Assembly: GCA_007693485.1 (NCBI GenBank)
Contig: REDM01000197.1
Location: 1-33,749, forward strand
Origin: Spirochaetaceae bacterium
Lineage (GTDB): Bacteria > Spirochaetota > Spirochaetia > DSM-27196 > PWMO01
Direction: 5' to 3'
Length of the DNA stretch: 33,749 nucleotides
The position numbers and the translations under genes were made by a program. A model generated the notes under the pieces. The model was given only the letters and a program-made list of their open reading frames with translations, searched no databases and was not told the origin of the DNA. Every line of letters starts with the position of its first letter. Position 1 is the stretch's first letter. Of this stretch, positions 15,670 through 24,525 are shown one piece after another.

Positions 15670-17358
15670 ATGAGTCCTATGGTTCGCAATCCTCTCGCAT
15701 TCTTCCGGAGCGCCGGATTCCTGATTGGTTTCTTCTTTCTCGTGCTCGTAGCAGCGCTCTTACTGGTGATTCGCGTCTCCAGCAGTCCGCCGGTTATTGA
15801 GTCGATTACACCCGAGATCGGGCGGCCGGGCGACGTGGTGACCATCACGGGTCGGAACTTCGGGTCCGAGCGCAGCCGCAACAGTGTGCGGATTTCGGGT
15901 CGGACGCCGACCGCGTCGGCCTACCTCGAGTGGTCTGATCGCCGCATTCGAGTTCGTCTTCCCGCGGAAGTGATCTCCGGGCTGGTCTACGTCCACACGG
16001 CAAACGGTCGCAGCAACGGCGTGCTCTTCACCAACGGCGACCACCTTCCCGAGCGTATTGCTCCCGTCCCTCAGCCGGGACGCCCGGTGATTACGCGCAT
16101 CGATCCCGAGTCTTCGCGGGTCGGGAACGTCGTCACCATCCACGGCCGCCGCTTCGGTGAGAATCGCAAGAATAGCCGTGTGCTCTTCGCGTGGGAGGCC
16201 GAGGGTGCAGACAACCCGGGCCGCATTGTCGCACAGACGGGGAGTATCGCGGGTATTGTCACCGACTACGTGTACGAATTCTGGTCTGAGCGCGTGATTC
16301 GCGTGCGGGTGCCCAATGGTGCGGCTACGGGACCGGTAGTGGTCCAGACCGACAAGGGGACCAGCCCCCCGATGAGTCTGCGCGTAGAGCAGACGGTTGG
16401 TCGCAAGACGTTTCACGATCGTCGAAGTTTTGCCGTGCATTACGCCATCGAGATCGATGAAATCGCGGTCGATCCGGAGCTCGGATCCTGGAACCGGCTC
16501 TACATCTGGAAACCGATGGTACAGTCGCTTCCCGAACAGCGCAACGTGCAGGTGCTTGCACGCACGGGAGCCCCGCTCTTTGAGGACCTCGCGGGGTTGA
16601 CGGTGCACGAGTTCTCGGGGCTCGCGCCGGGAGGCCGCGCGGGTCTGTCTGCCACGGTGCTCTTTGATCGGTACGCCGTAACTACCGAGATCGATGCAAA
16701 CCGGGTCCCGGTGCGTTATACGATCGACGACCGATTTCTGCAGAAGTACCTCGCCGAGAGTGCCATCCTCCCCGTTGCGGATCCGGTTATTGTCAATACC
16801 GCGCGGCAGGTCACCGGCCGCATCACCAATCCCTATCTCAAGGCGCAGGCACTCTACAACTGGGTGTTGGACCGTCTGCAGCCGGTGCACCGGGAAGCCA
16901 GTACGCGGCCGGTACAGGCGGTTGAAGCGCGCACGGGGAATTCCTACAGCTACGCGACGCTCTACGCGGCGCTGTTGCGCGCGGCGGGAGTCCCGTCCCG
17001 GGTGGTGGCCGGGCATGTCATCGACACCGAGCTCGTTCCGATCCGTCACTACTGGGTTGAGTTCTTTCTGCAGGACTTCGGTTGGGTGCCGGCCGATCCG
17101 GCTCTGGGAGACGGAATGCACGCTGAACGCCTGCCTGAGCGGTCCAATCTGCGAACATTCTTCTTTGGCAATCTCGACTCGGGCCGGATCACGTTTTCTC
17201 CCGGCCTGCTCATCGGGCGGAACCTTCACGTTGACGGCCGACGACGCGATGTTCCCGAGCTGTTCTCGCTGCAGACCCACTACGAAGAGGCGGTTGGGAA
17301 TCTGGTGGGTTACCGAAGCCGCTGGCTCGATCTCACGGTCCTTGGTGAGCAGCCCTGA
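15670..17358 (+). CDS. Membrane-anchored IPT/TIG and transglutaminase-fold protein, Cys to Ser at the active site
   Basis: This gene encodes 562 residues. An N-terminal signal-anchor helix (about 14-36) is followed by two IPT/TIG immunoglobulin-like repeats, at about 39-120 (IESITPEIGRPGDVVTITGR) and 138-235 (ITRIDPESSRVGNVVTIHGR). A linker region comes next, and then a transglutaminase-like domain (about 385-500). That domain contains RTGNSYSYATLYAALLRAAG, IRHYWVEFF and GWVPADPALGD. The His (H460) and Asp (D476) of the triad are present, but the position of the catalytic Cys holds Ser425. It therefore may be a non-catalytic binding or scaffold protein, or a serine variant. AGGAG precedes the ATG, 12 bases after the previous stop. 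It is probably surface or periplasmic and tethered to the inner membrane. Confidence 0.88.
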   Translation: MSPMVRNPLAFFRSAGFLIGFFFLVLVAALLLVIRVSSSPPVIESITPEIGRPGDVVTITGRNFGSERSRNSVRISGRTPTASAYLEWSDRRIRVRLPAEVISGLVYVHTANGRSNGVLFTNGDHLPERIAPVPQPGRPVITRIDPESSRVGNVVTIHGRRFGENRKNSRVLFAWEAEGADNPGRIVAQTGSIAGIVTDYVYEFWSERVIRVRVPNGAATGPVVVQTDKGTSPPMSLRVEQTVGRKTFHDRRSFAVHYAIEIDEIAVDPELGSWNRLYIWKPMVQSLPEQRNVQVLARTGAPLFEDLAGLTVHEFSGLAPGGRAGLSATVLFDRYAVTTEIDANRVPVRYTIDDRFLQKYLAESAILPVADPVIVNTARQVTGRITNPYLKAQALYNWVLDRLQPVHREASTRPVQAVEARTGNSYSYATLYAALLRAAGVPSRVVAGHVIDTELVPIRHYWVEFFLQDFGWVPADPALGDGMHAERLPERSNLRTFFFGNLDSGRITFSPGLLIGRNLHVDGRRRDVPELFSLQTHYEEAVGNLVGYRSRWLDLTVLGEQP

Positions 17359-17371
17359 ACCAACCCGATTC

Positions 17372-17400
17372 TTGACAGTGGAAGGCATTTCTCCTACCTT
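17372..17400 (+). promoter_or_regulatory. Candidate promoter of glyA
   Basis: A perfect -35 TTGACA (17372-17377) is followed after 17 bases by TACCTT (17395-17400), a weak -10 (3/6). The start point would fall near 17407, downstream of the first possible ATG (17401), which supports the later TTG start for glyA. Confidence 0.5.
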
Positions 17401-17433
17401 ATGCTCACGTCATCTCGTGTGAGGAGCCTTGCC

Positions 17434-18729
17434 TTGAATCCCCTTCAGAACGTTGATCCCGAGCTCGCCCAGGTTATCCATCAGGAAGAAGAGCGGCAGC
17501 GAACAAAACTGGAAATGATTGCATCGGAAAACTTTGCCTCCGACGCGGTCCGAGCGGTTGCGGGATCAGTGCTTACCAACAAATACGCCGAGGGATACCC
17601 CGGCGCACGATACTACGGCGGGTGCGAATACGTGGACCTCGCCGAGAACCTCGCCCGCGATCGCGCCAAAAAGCTCTTTGATGCGGCCTACGCCAACGTG
17701 CAGCCGCATTCGGGCAGCTCGGCCAACATGGCGGTCTATTTCTCCATCCTGAAGCCCGGAGACACGATCATGGGGATGGACCTCGCGCACGGGGGGCACC
17801 TTACCCATGGAAGTCCGGTCAACTTTTCGGGAAGTCTCTACAAGGTCGTAAGCTACGGCGTTACCCGCGAGACCCAGACCATCGATTACGATGAGGTCGC
17901 CCGGATTGCGCGGGAAAACCGACCAAAACTCCTCATCGCCGGAGCCTCCGCCTATCCGCGCCTCTGGGATTTCGAGCGGTTTCGCGCGATTGCAGACGAG
18001 GTGGGCGCCTTTCTCCTGACCGACATGGCTCACTTTGCCGGACTGGTGGCCGCAGGGGTTCATCCCAGTCCGATCAAGGCTTCCCATTTTACCACCACCA
18101 CCACCCACAAGACCCTGCGAGGACCGCGCGGCGGAATGATCCTGATGGGGAGCGATGACGAGAACAGCCTCGGCATCGTGGCGGCCAAGTCGGGGCGCAC
18201 CAAGCGCTACTCGGAGATCATCGACTCGGCGGTCATGCCGGGGATTCAGGGTGGTCCGTTGATGCACATCATCGCCGCTAAAGCGGTGGCCTTTCACGAG
18301 GCGCTCCACCCCTCGTTTGTGACCTACCAGAAGCAGGTTGTGGCCAACGCGAAGGCCCTCGCCGGGGTGCTTGCCGACGGTGGCGCGCGCGTGATATCCG
18401 GAGGCACCGACAACCACCTCATGCTCATCGACGTGACCGGCTTCGGGCTGACCGGCAAAGAAGCTGAGGTTCTCCTGGACGAGGCAAATATCACGGCAAA
18501 CAAGAACGGAATTCCCTTTGATACGCGCAGCCCCCTGGTGACGTCGGGCGTTCGCCTGGGGACTCCGGCGCTGACCACGCGCGGGCTCACCGAAGCCGAT
18601 ATGCAGACGGTTGGCGGCTTTATCCTCGAGGTGCTCTCCGGTGGCGCCGATAATCCGAATATCCCGCGTATCCGTGATCGGGTACGCGCGTTCGCGGAGC
18701 AATTCCCCCTCGTCGCACCGGGGAAATGA
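17434..18729 (+). CDS. glyA: Serine hydroxymethyltransferase
   Basis: This PLP enzyme interconverts serine and glycine with tetrahydrofolate, supplying one-carbon units. From the TTG at 17434 it has 431 residues, close to the bacterial norm. Motifs include MIASENFAS, the [20 protein letters not shown] substrate region, [24 protein letters not shown] and the PLP-lysine segment [15 protein letters not shown] with Lys226. The C-terminal part includes [19 protein letters not shown]. The TTG start is preferred over ATG 17401 because GAGGAG (17421-17426) lies 7 bases before it and because the ATG would lie upstream of the predicted transcription start. It has its own promoter. Confidence 0.96.
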   Translation: MNPLQNVDPELAQVIHQEEERQRTKLEMIASENFASDAVRAVAGSVLTNKYAEGYPGARYYGGCEYVDLAENLARDRAKKLFDAAYANVQPHSGSSANMAVYFSILKPGDTIMGMDLAHGGHLTHGSPVNFSGSLYKVVSYGVTRETQTIDYDEVARIARENRPKLLIAGASAYPRLWDFERFRAIADEVGAFLLTDMAHFAGLVAAGVHPSPIKASHFTTTTTHKTLRGPRGGMILMGSDDENSLGIVAAKSGRTKRYSEIIDSAVMPGIQGGPLMHIIAAKAVAFHEALHPSFVTYQKQVVANAKALAGVLADGGARVISGGTDNHLMLIDVTGFGLTGKEAEVLLDEANITANKNGIPFDTRSPLVTSGVRLGTPALTTRGLTEADMQTVGGFILEVLSGGADNPNIPRIRDRVRAFAEQFPLVAPGK

Positions 18730-18818
18730 ACCGATAGTGGAAACAAGGACGTCCCTTCGGTTGTGAACTCGCTGTCGATGGGATAATACTTGGTTATGCG
18801 TACTGGCCCGAGGCTTCA

Positions 18819-18848
18819 TTGACAAAGCCGGAAGGCGGTTCGTATACT
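18819..18848 (+). promoter_or_regulatory. Sigma70 promoter of the double-cNMP-domain gene
   Basis: Perfect TTGACA (18819-18824) and TATACT (18843-18848, 5/6) are separated by 18 bases. The start point near 18855 leaves a leader of about 20 bases carrying the GGGAGAGG ribosome site. Confidence 0.75.
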
Positions 18849-18874
18849 ACAGAAGGACCGCGGTCGGGAGAGGT

Positions 18875-20107
18875 ATGAGCAGCCCATTACAGCTATCGAT
18901 GGTGAACTTCAACAAGGGTGCGTACATCGTTGTTGAAGGGAAACAAAACGCCGACTACTTCTTCATCATCCGCTCCGGCAAGGTACGCATCAGCAAAGAG
19001 GTTGAGGTGGTTGAGGAAGAGGGCGGCAACGTCCTCGGACCGGGCGACTTCTTCGGTGTTGTGTCCACCATGTCCTCTCACAGCCATATCGAGACCGCGC
19101 AGGCCCTGACCGACGTCTCTCTCATTGCCGTACACAAGGACAACTACCATCTGCTGATCGAGAAAAACACTCCGGTTGCGATGAAGATCATCGAGGGGTT
19201 TTCTCGACGCATGCGGTACCTCGACGAGGCGCTTGCCCGCATCACCTTCAAGGACTCGGTGGAGGCTGACCTCAATCATCTCTTCTTCGTGGCCGAGTAT
19301 TACGCGCGACAGAACCAGTACAACCTCGCGTACTACGCCTACTACCAGTACATCAAGTACTGCCCCCAGGGTGAAAACGTGCAGGTGTCGCGCGAGCGGC
19401 TCATGAAGATCAAGCCGTACGCAAAGGCGGTCTACCTCGACGGCGATGAGCAGGCGTTTACCCGCACCTATCCCAAGGACACCATGATCTTTTCGGAGAC
19501 CATGCCCGGGAAGGAGCTCTACATTATTCAGAAGGGAAGCGTCAAGATCACCAAGATTGTCAATGACAACGAGGTGCTGCTCGCCGTTCTCAAACAGGGA
19601 GATATCTTTGGAGAAATGTCCCTGATTGAGAACAAGCCGCGGTCAGCGTCTGCCGTTGCCTTCGAAGACTCGGTGCTGCTTGCGGTCAACAAGGAAAACT
19701 TCGCCCGCATGGTGACCTCTCAACCGCAGATCATCGCACGGCTCACCACGCTTCTCGCGGAGCGGATCTGGTTCATCTACAAGCAGTTGGCAAACACCCT
19801 GCTCACCGACAAGGTGGGAAAACTCTACGATGCGTTGTTGATACAGCTCGAAAAAGCGCGGGTCACCATTCGCAGCGGAGAGAGTTACACCTTCGGGTTT
19901 GGCACGCGAGAACTGATCAACATGGTTGGACTCCCGATGGCCGAAGGCACGCAGACGGTTCGCGAACTGCTGCGCAACTCCAAGATCAAGGCCACCGAGA
20001 ACCGTATCGTGGTAACCGACGTCGAAGAGGTCGCCAAGCAGGCCAACTACTACCGCAAGATGCAGAAGATCGAGCGCGCCCGGCGCGATCAACGCCGCAT
20101 CAGCTGA
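18875..20107 (+). CDS. Double cyclic-nucleotide-binding-domain protein, Crp-related
   Basis: This cytoplasmic protein of 410 residues has two cNMP-binding beta-roll domains. The first is at about 8-110 (FNKGAYIVVEGKQNADYFFI, GPGDFFGVV). The second is at about 205-315 (IFSETMPGKELYIIQKGSVK, QGDIFGEMSL, ENKPRSASAVA). The second carries the phosphate-binding Arg in PRSASA. The first has SHIETAQA there, so it probably does not bind nucleotide. A Tyr-rich helical segment between them (HLFFVAEYYARQNQYNLAYY, about 130-170) looks TPR-like. The C-terminal 90 residues (FGFGTRELINMVGLPMAEGT, VRELLRNSKIKATENRIVVT) resemble the winged helix of Crp/Fnr proteins, so it may bind DNA. Ligand and targets are unknown. 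It has its own strong promoter. Confidence 0.85.
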   Translation: MSSPLQLSMVNFNKGAYIVVEGKQNADYFFIIRSGKVRISKEVEVVEEEGGNVLGPGDFFGVVSTMSSHSHIETAQALTDVSLIAVHKDNYHLLIEKNTPVAMKIIEGFSRRMRYLDEALARITFKDSVEADLNHLFFVAEYYARQNQYNLAYYAYYQYIKYCPQGENVQVSRERLMKIKPYAKAVYLDGDEQAFTRTYPKDTMIFSETMPGKELYIIQKGSVKITKIVNDNEVLLAVLKQGDIFGEMSLIENKPRSASAVAFEDSVLLAVNKENFARMVTSQPQIIARLTTLLAERIWFIYKQLANTLLTDKVGKLYDALLIQLEKARVTIRSGESYTFGFGTRELINMVGLPMAEGTQTVRELLRNSKIKATENRIVVTDVEEVAKQANYYRKMQKIERARRDQRRIS

Positions 20108-20125
20108 CGCGCTGCTTCTGCGAGG

Positions 20126-20147
20126 CGGCGGAGTGTGCCCTCCGCCG
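20126..20147. terminator. Hairpin between convergent genes
   Basis: CGGCGGAG (20126-20133) pairs perfectly with CTCCGCCG (20140-20147) around a six-base loop, between the convergent cNMP-domain gene and araB. No T run follows on either strand, so it may stabilise 3' ends or terminate only weakly. Confidence 0.4.
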
Positions 20148-20160
20148 TGCAATCAACCCG

Positions 20161-21855
20161 TTAACCGGTCGCTCGCGCCTCCGCCCGAATTGCGATCAGC
20201 TCCTTCATGACGTCAGAAAGATCATCCGACGAGCCCTTCACGCCGAAGGCGTCGTGGACGCGACGGTAGAGCCGATAGAGGCGCTCGTAGACCCGTGCGT
20301 TCTCGGGAATGGGGGTAAAGACCCGATCGAGGGTTCCCGTCATGGCGGCGATCGCTGCGTCAAAGCCGTCGTGCCCGCCGGCCGCCTTGCCCGCGACCAC
20401 CGCCCCGGCCATTGCCGAGCCCACTGCCGGGGTCTGCGTGCTGCGCGCGATCTTCAGCGGCCGGTTCATGATGTCGGCGTAGATCTGCATCACCATCGGG
20501 TTCTTCACCGAGATACCGCCGCAGTTCACAATCTCCGTGACCGCCTGGCCGTATTCTTCAAATCGTTCCATGATCACGCGGGCGCCAAAGGCGGTTGACT
20601 CCACCAGGGCGCGGTAGATCTCAGCCGGGCGGGTGTACAGCGTCATTCCCAGCAGGGTTCCGGTGAGTCGGACGTCCACCAGCACGGTGCGGTTCCCGTT
20701 GTGCCAGTCGAGGCCCAGGAGACCGCTTTGGCCGGGAACGAGTTTCTCGGCCTCGCGCGTGAGCGCTTCGTGGCTTCCGGCCTCGGCGCCACCGGGTTTG
20801 ATGGAATTGACCATCCAGTTGAAGATGTCGCCCACAGCGCTCTGCCCCGCCTCCAGGCCGTAATAGCCGGGGAGGATCGAGCCGGGCACAATGCCACAGA
20901 GGCCGGGAATGTCCGCCGGGGGCGTGGCCTCGGGCACCACCATCATGTCGCAGGTTGAGGTTCCCAGGATCTTCACCAGAACGCCTGGCTTGATTCCCGA
21001 GCCAACGCCGCCGAGGTGGGCGTCAAAGGCTCCCACCGCCACCGGAATGCCCGCGCGGAGACCCGTTCGCTTCGCCCACTCGTCGGAGAGGGTGCCGGCA
21101 GCCTGGTCCACTGTATAGGTGGTGTCGGGAAGCGAGGCGCGGACGCGGGCGAGCTCGGGATCGAGACCGGAGAGAAATTCCGTGTCGGGATAGCCTCCCC
21201 AGTCGCGGTGAAACATCGCCTTGTGGCCCGCGGCGCACACGCCCCGCTTCACGTCTGCGGGGTTGGCGATACCGCAGAGTACGGCCGGGATCCAGTCTGC
21301 AATTTCGATCCAGGTAAACGCCGCGTCAAAGACCTCTTTGGCTGCCCGGCGGCAGCGCAGGATCTTGGACCAGAACCACTCCGACGAGTAGATGCCGCCG
21401 CACTTTGCCAGAAACTGGGGGCGGTGGGTCCGGGCGTGGGCCGTAATCTCCTCGGCCTCGGTGGCGGAGGTGTGGTCCTTCCAGAGCCACGCCATGGCGG
21501 CAGGATGGTTGCGATAGGCGTCGGTGAAGGCCAGCGGGGTGCCGTCCGCGGCTACCGGCATGGGGGTGCTTCCCGTGGTGTCCACTCCCACGCCGATGAT
21601 CTGTTCCGGGCTGAATCCCGGGGTTTCGGCGGCGGTGGAGAGGGCGTCACGGATGACCGCTTCGGCGCCGTCGAGGTAGTCCTGTGGGTGCTGCCGCGCA
21701 AGGTTGGGGTCTTTGGCATCGAGAATGATCCCCGCCTCGCCGTGCGGGTAGTTCCACACGCTGGTTGCGATCTCTTCGCCGTTGGCGGTGTTTACAATGA
21801 CCGCACGCACCGAGTTTGTGCCGTAGTCGAGTCCGATTCCGTAGTTGTTGCCCAT
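20161..21855 (-). CDS. araB: Ribulokinase, FGGY carbohydrate kinase family
   Basis: This enzyme phosphorylates ribulose with ATP, feeding pentoses into the pentose phosphate route. The 564 residues match ribulokinases, which are longer than other FGGY kinases. The N-terminal domain begins GIGLDYGTNSVRAVIVN, with VGVDTTGSTPMPV following. The C-terminal ATPase domain has LVKILGTSTCDMMV, VESTAFGARVIMERFEEYG and NCGGISVKNPMVMQIYADIM, typical of AraB. The start is 9 bases after the topA stop, and the ribosome site GGAGG overlaps that stop codon (TAGGAGG), so its translation is probably coupled to topA. No araA, araD or transporter is adjacent, so the substrate L-ribulose is an inference from family. 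Confidence 0.9.
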   Translation of the reverse strand: MGNNYGIGLDYGTNSVRAVIVNTANGEEIATSVWNYPHGEAGIILDAKDPNLARQHPQDYLDGAEAVIRDALSTAAETPGFSPEQIIGVGVDTTGSTPMPVAADGTPLAFTDAYRNHPAAMAWLWKDHTSATEAEEITAHARTHRPQFLAKCGGIYSSEWFWSKILRCRRAAKEVFDAAFTWIEIADWIPAVLCGIANPADVKRGVCAAGHKAMFHRDWGGYPDTEFLSGLDPELARVRASLPDTTYTVDQAAGTLSDEWAKRTGLRAGIPVAVGAFDAHLGGVGSGIKPGVLVKILGTSTCDMMVVPEATPPADIPGLCGIVPGSILPGYYGLEAGQSAVGDIFNWMVNSIKPGGAEAGSHEALTREAEKLVPGQSGLLGLDWHNGNRTVLVDVRLTGTLLGMTLYTRPAEIYRALVESTAFGARVIMERFEEYGQAVTEIVNCGGISVKNPMVMQIYADIMNRPLKIARSTQTPAVGSAMAGAVVAGKAAGGHDGFDAAIAAMTGTLDRVFTPIPENARVYERLYRLYRRVHDAFGVKGSSDDLSDVMKELIAIRAEARATG

Positions 21856-21864
21856 GTGTGCCTC

Positions 21865-24429
21865 CTATCGCTTCTTACCCGCTGCGATGATGGCAACGGC
21901 CTCGTCGAGGGTCAGCGCTGCCACCGCCTCTTCGCTCTTTTTGTCGTCAGGAAGACTGATGTTCTTGGTTCCAAACTTGATGTAGGGGCCGTACTTACCA
22001 TCGTAGACGACGATCTTTTTGTCGCTTTTGGGGTCCTTGCCGAGGTCCTTGAGGGTTCGCGAGCGGCCGCCGCGGCCCTTCTTTTCTTCGGCCAGCAGCT
22101 CGAGCGCCCGGTCGAGGGAGACGGTATAGACGTCGTCATCTTTCTTCAACGATCGAAACTCACCGTCGTGCACCACGTAGGGCCCAAACCGCCCTACGTT
22201 GGCCACAACGTCTTTCCCGGTATCCGGGTGGGAACCGAGGGTTCGAGGGACGCTGAGTAGCTTGAGCGCGAGCTCAAGCGAGATCTCGGCTGCTCGCTGG
22301 TCGGGAGGAATGGCCGCCCGCCGCGGTTTGGGTTGCTCTTCGGTTACTTCGCCAAGCTGCACGTAGGGCCCATACCGCCCAACCAGGCAGTAGACGTTCA
22401 GGCCCGTTTCGGGGTCTTCCCCAATGGGAACCGGACCGTTCTTCTGCAGCTCGATCAGTTGTGCGATCTCTTCTTCGCTCAGATCGGCGGGAGCGACCTC
22501 TTCGGGGATGGATGCGTGCACCGGTTCCCCATCGCTGGTGTGGTGGACAATATACGCGCCGTATCGGCCAATCTTGATCTCGGTGCCGTCGTCAAGCTGG
22601 GGCAGGATGATGGTGCGCGACGCTTCGGGCTTGATCTCTCCTTCCCGTCGGTTGACCTGCTCTTTCAGACCGTCGGCGCCGAGGTAGAAGGAGTTGAGAT
22701 ACTCCAGATGGTCACGCTCGCCGACGGCAATTTCGTCCAGGGCCGTTTCCATCTCGGAGGTGAATGAGTAGTCGATGAGCGAGTGAAAGTGGAGCTCCAT
22801 CAGCTGAATGACGGCAAAACCGGTGAAGGTGGGCACCAGGGCGGAACCCTGACGACGCACGTATCCCCGCTCGTAGAGGGTGCTGATGATGGTCGCGTAC
22901 GTTGACGGCCGTCCAATGCCCTCTTTCTCCAGCCGTTGCACGAGGGACGCCTCGGTGTATCGGGCCGGGGGCTTGGTCTCGTGGAAGAGCGACTCCAGAG
23001 AGTCAACGGAGACGCTTTTCCCTTCGTTCAGGTCAGGAAGCAGCACTTCCTTGTCGTCAAGCGCCAGATCCGGATCGTCCTTGCCTTCGACGTAGACGCG
23101 CAGATAGCCGGGAAACAGGATCCGGCTGCCCGATGCGGCAAAGATGCAGTCCTCCACGCCGATGCGGGCGCTGACCTGGAGCTTTCGAGCATCCGCCATC
23201 TGGGTTGCCAGGGTGCGCTTCCAGATCATCTCGTAGAGGGCGCGCTCCTTGCCGGTAAGGCTGGTCTTTGATGGGTGCACAAAGGTTGCCCCCGCCGGTC
23301 TGATCGCCTCGTGCGCTTCCTGCGCTTCCTTGGACTTGGAGGTGAACTGCCGCGGCTCCGGGGAGAGATAGTCGGCGCCGTAGAGTTCTTCTACGCTGCT
23401 GCGGGCTCCCCCGATGGCCTCGGATGAGAGGTGGGGCGAGTCGGTCCGCATATAGGTGATGAGCCCCTCTTCGTAGAGACGCTGCGCCGCGCGCATGGTT
23501 TCGCGGGCCGAGAGCCCGAGCTTCCGGTTTCCCTCCTGCTGCAGTGTAGAGGTGATGAACGGAGGGGAGGGGCGCGAGGTGGTCTCTTTTTGGGTGACTT
23601 CGCTCACCGTCCACGGACGGTCGCGAAGCCGCGCCTCCAGATCCCGCGCGGCCGCTTCGTCGAGCAGCAGCACGTCCGTCTTGCCGGAGAGCTCACCGGT
23701 GGTGGAGTCAAAGTCCTTGGTACCGGCTACCCGTCTGCCGGCCACGCTCAGAAGCTTTGCCTCGAAGCGCAGCCGGGCCGAATCGTCCGGCGCAAAGAGC
23801 ATCGCCTTAAGGTCCCAGTAGACCGAGCGGCGGAAGCGGATTCGCTCGCGTTCGCGCTCAACGATGAGACGCACCCCCGGCGATTGCACCCGGCCGGCGG
23901 ACAGCCCGTACGCGATCTTCTTCCAGATCAGCGGGGAGAGGGTGTAGCCGTAGAGGCGATCGAGGATCCGCCGCGTCTCCTGTGCCTTGACCAGGCGCAT
24001 ATCGATGTCCCGGGAGCGGTCGATGGCTTCCTCGATCGCCGCGCGGGTGATCTCGTGAAACACCATGCGCCGAACCGGCGCTTTGGGCTTCAGGACCTCA
24101 ACCAGATGCCAGGAGATGCTTTCGCCTTCGCGGTCTTCGTCCGTAGCGAGCAGGATGGCATCGGCTGCCTTTACCTTGCGCTTCAGCTCGTTGATGAGCT
24201 TGGACTTTCCCTTGGGCGTTACATAGAGTGGCGCAAAGCCGTGTTCGACATCGATCCCCAATCGCGCCCACTCTTCTTTCTTGAGCGCGGCGGGGATGTC
24301 GGCTGCGGTTTGCGGGAGGTCGCGCACATGGCCGACACTCGCCTCAACGGTGTAGTTGCTCGGAAGAAAGCGCTTGATCGTTCGCGCCTTCGTCGGCGAC
24401 TCGACAATTACCAGGACGTTATCAGCCAT
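21865..24429 (-). CDS. topA: DNA topoisomerase I
   Basis: This type IA topoisomerase relaxes negative supercoils. From ATG 24429 it has 854 residues. The Toprim domain begins LVIVESPTKA and contains ATDEDREGES. The catalytic Tyr is Tyr326 in GLITYMRTDS, and GLSAGRVQSPGVRLIVERE and GIGRPSTYATIISTLYERGY mark the core. The C-terminal region carries several repeats of the form GRYGPYV (GRYGAYIV, GRYGPYVQ, GRFGPYVV, GKYGPYIK), the Topo_C repeat type, in place of the Cys4 zinc ribbons found in E. coli TopA. An ATG 18 bases upstream (24447) is possible; neither start has a Shine-Dalgarno. It is followed directly by araB on the same strand. Confidence 0.95.
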   Translation of the reverse strand: MADNVLVIVESPTKARTIKRFLPSNYTVEASVGHVRDLPQTAADIPAALKKEEWARLGIDVEHGFAPLYVTPKGKSKLINELKRKVKAADAILLATDEDREGESISWHLVEVLKPKAPVRRMVFHEITRAAIEEAIDRSRDIDMRLVKAQETRRILDRLYGYTLSPLIWKKIAYGLSAGRVQSPGVRLIVERERERIRFRRSVYWDLKAMLFAPDDSARLRFEAKLLSVAGRRVAGTKDFDSTTGELSGKTDVLLLDEAAARDLEARLRDRPWTVSEVTQKETTSRPSPPFITSTLQQEGNRKLGLSARETMRAAQRLYEEGLITYMRTDSPHLSSEAIGGARSSVEELYGADYLSPEPRQFTSKSKEAQEAHEAIRPAGATFVHPSKTSLTGKERALYEMIWKRTLATQMADARKLQVSARIGVEDCIFAASGSRILFPGYLRVYVEGKDDPDLALDDKEVLLPDLNEGKSVSVDSLESLFHETKPPARYTEASLVQRLEKEGIGRPSTYATIISTLYERGYVRRQGSALVPTFTGFAVIQLMELHFHSLIDYSFTSEMETALDEIAVGERDHLEYLNSFYLGADGLKEQVNRREGEIKPEASRTIILPQLDDGTEIKIGRYGAYIVHHTSDGEPVHASIPEEVAPADLSEEEIAQLIELQKNGPVPIGEDPETGLNVYCLVGRYGPYVQLGEVTEEQPKPRRAAIPPDQRAAEISLELALKLLSVPRTLGSHPDTGKDVVANVGRFGPYVVHDGEFRSLKKDDDVYTVSLDRALELLAEEKKGRGGRSRTLKDLGKDPKSDKKIVVYDGKYGPYIKFGTKNISLPDDKKSEEAVAALTLDEAVAIIAAGKKR

Positions 24430-24525
24430 ACGGACGATATGCTGCAAAATTACCGGGTTTCGTCAAGTGCACGAATGCGGGGGCGGCGCAGGCACCCCCT
24501 TTTGACTGGTTGTTCTCGTCGGACC

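Noticed and set aside
15760-17388. A 542-codon minus-strand frame opposite the TIG/transglutaminase gene
   Set aside because: Its Arg/His-rich, motif-free product is typical of antisense translation of a GC-rich gene.
18730-18770. AACCGA...TCGGTT dyad after glyA
   Set aside because: The six-base stem has a large loop and no T run, so a terminator cannot be supported.
24479-24503. GGGGG/CCCCC hairpin followed by TTTT on the + strand between topA and cheW
   Set aside because: The T run is on the strand opposite to the two flanking genes, so it does not form a proper terminator for cheW; the loop is also large.
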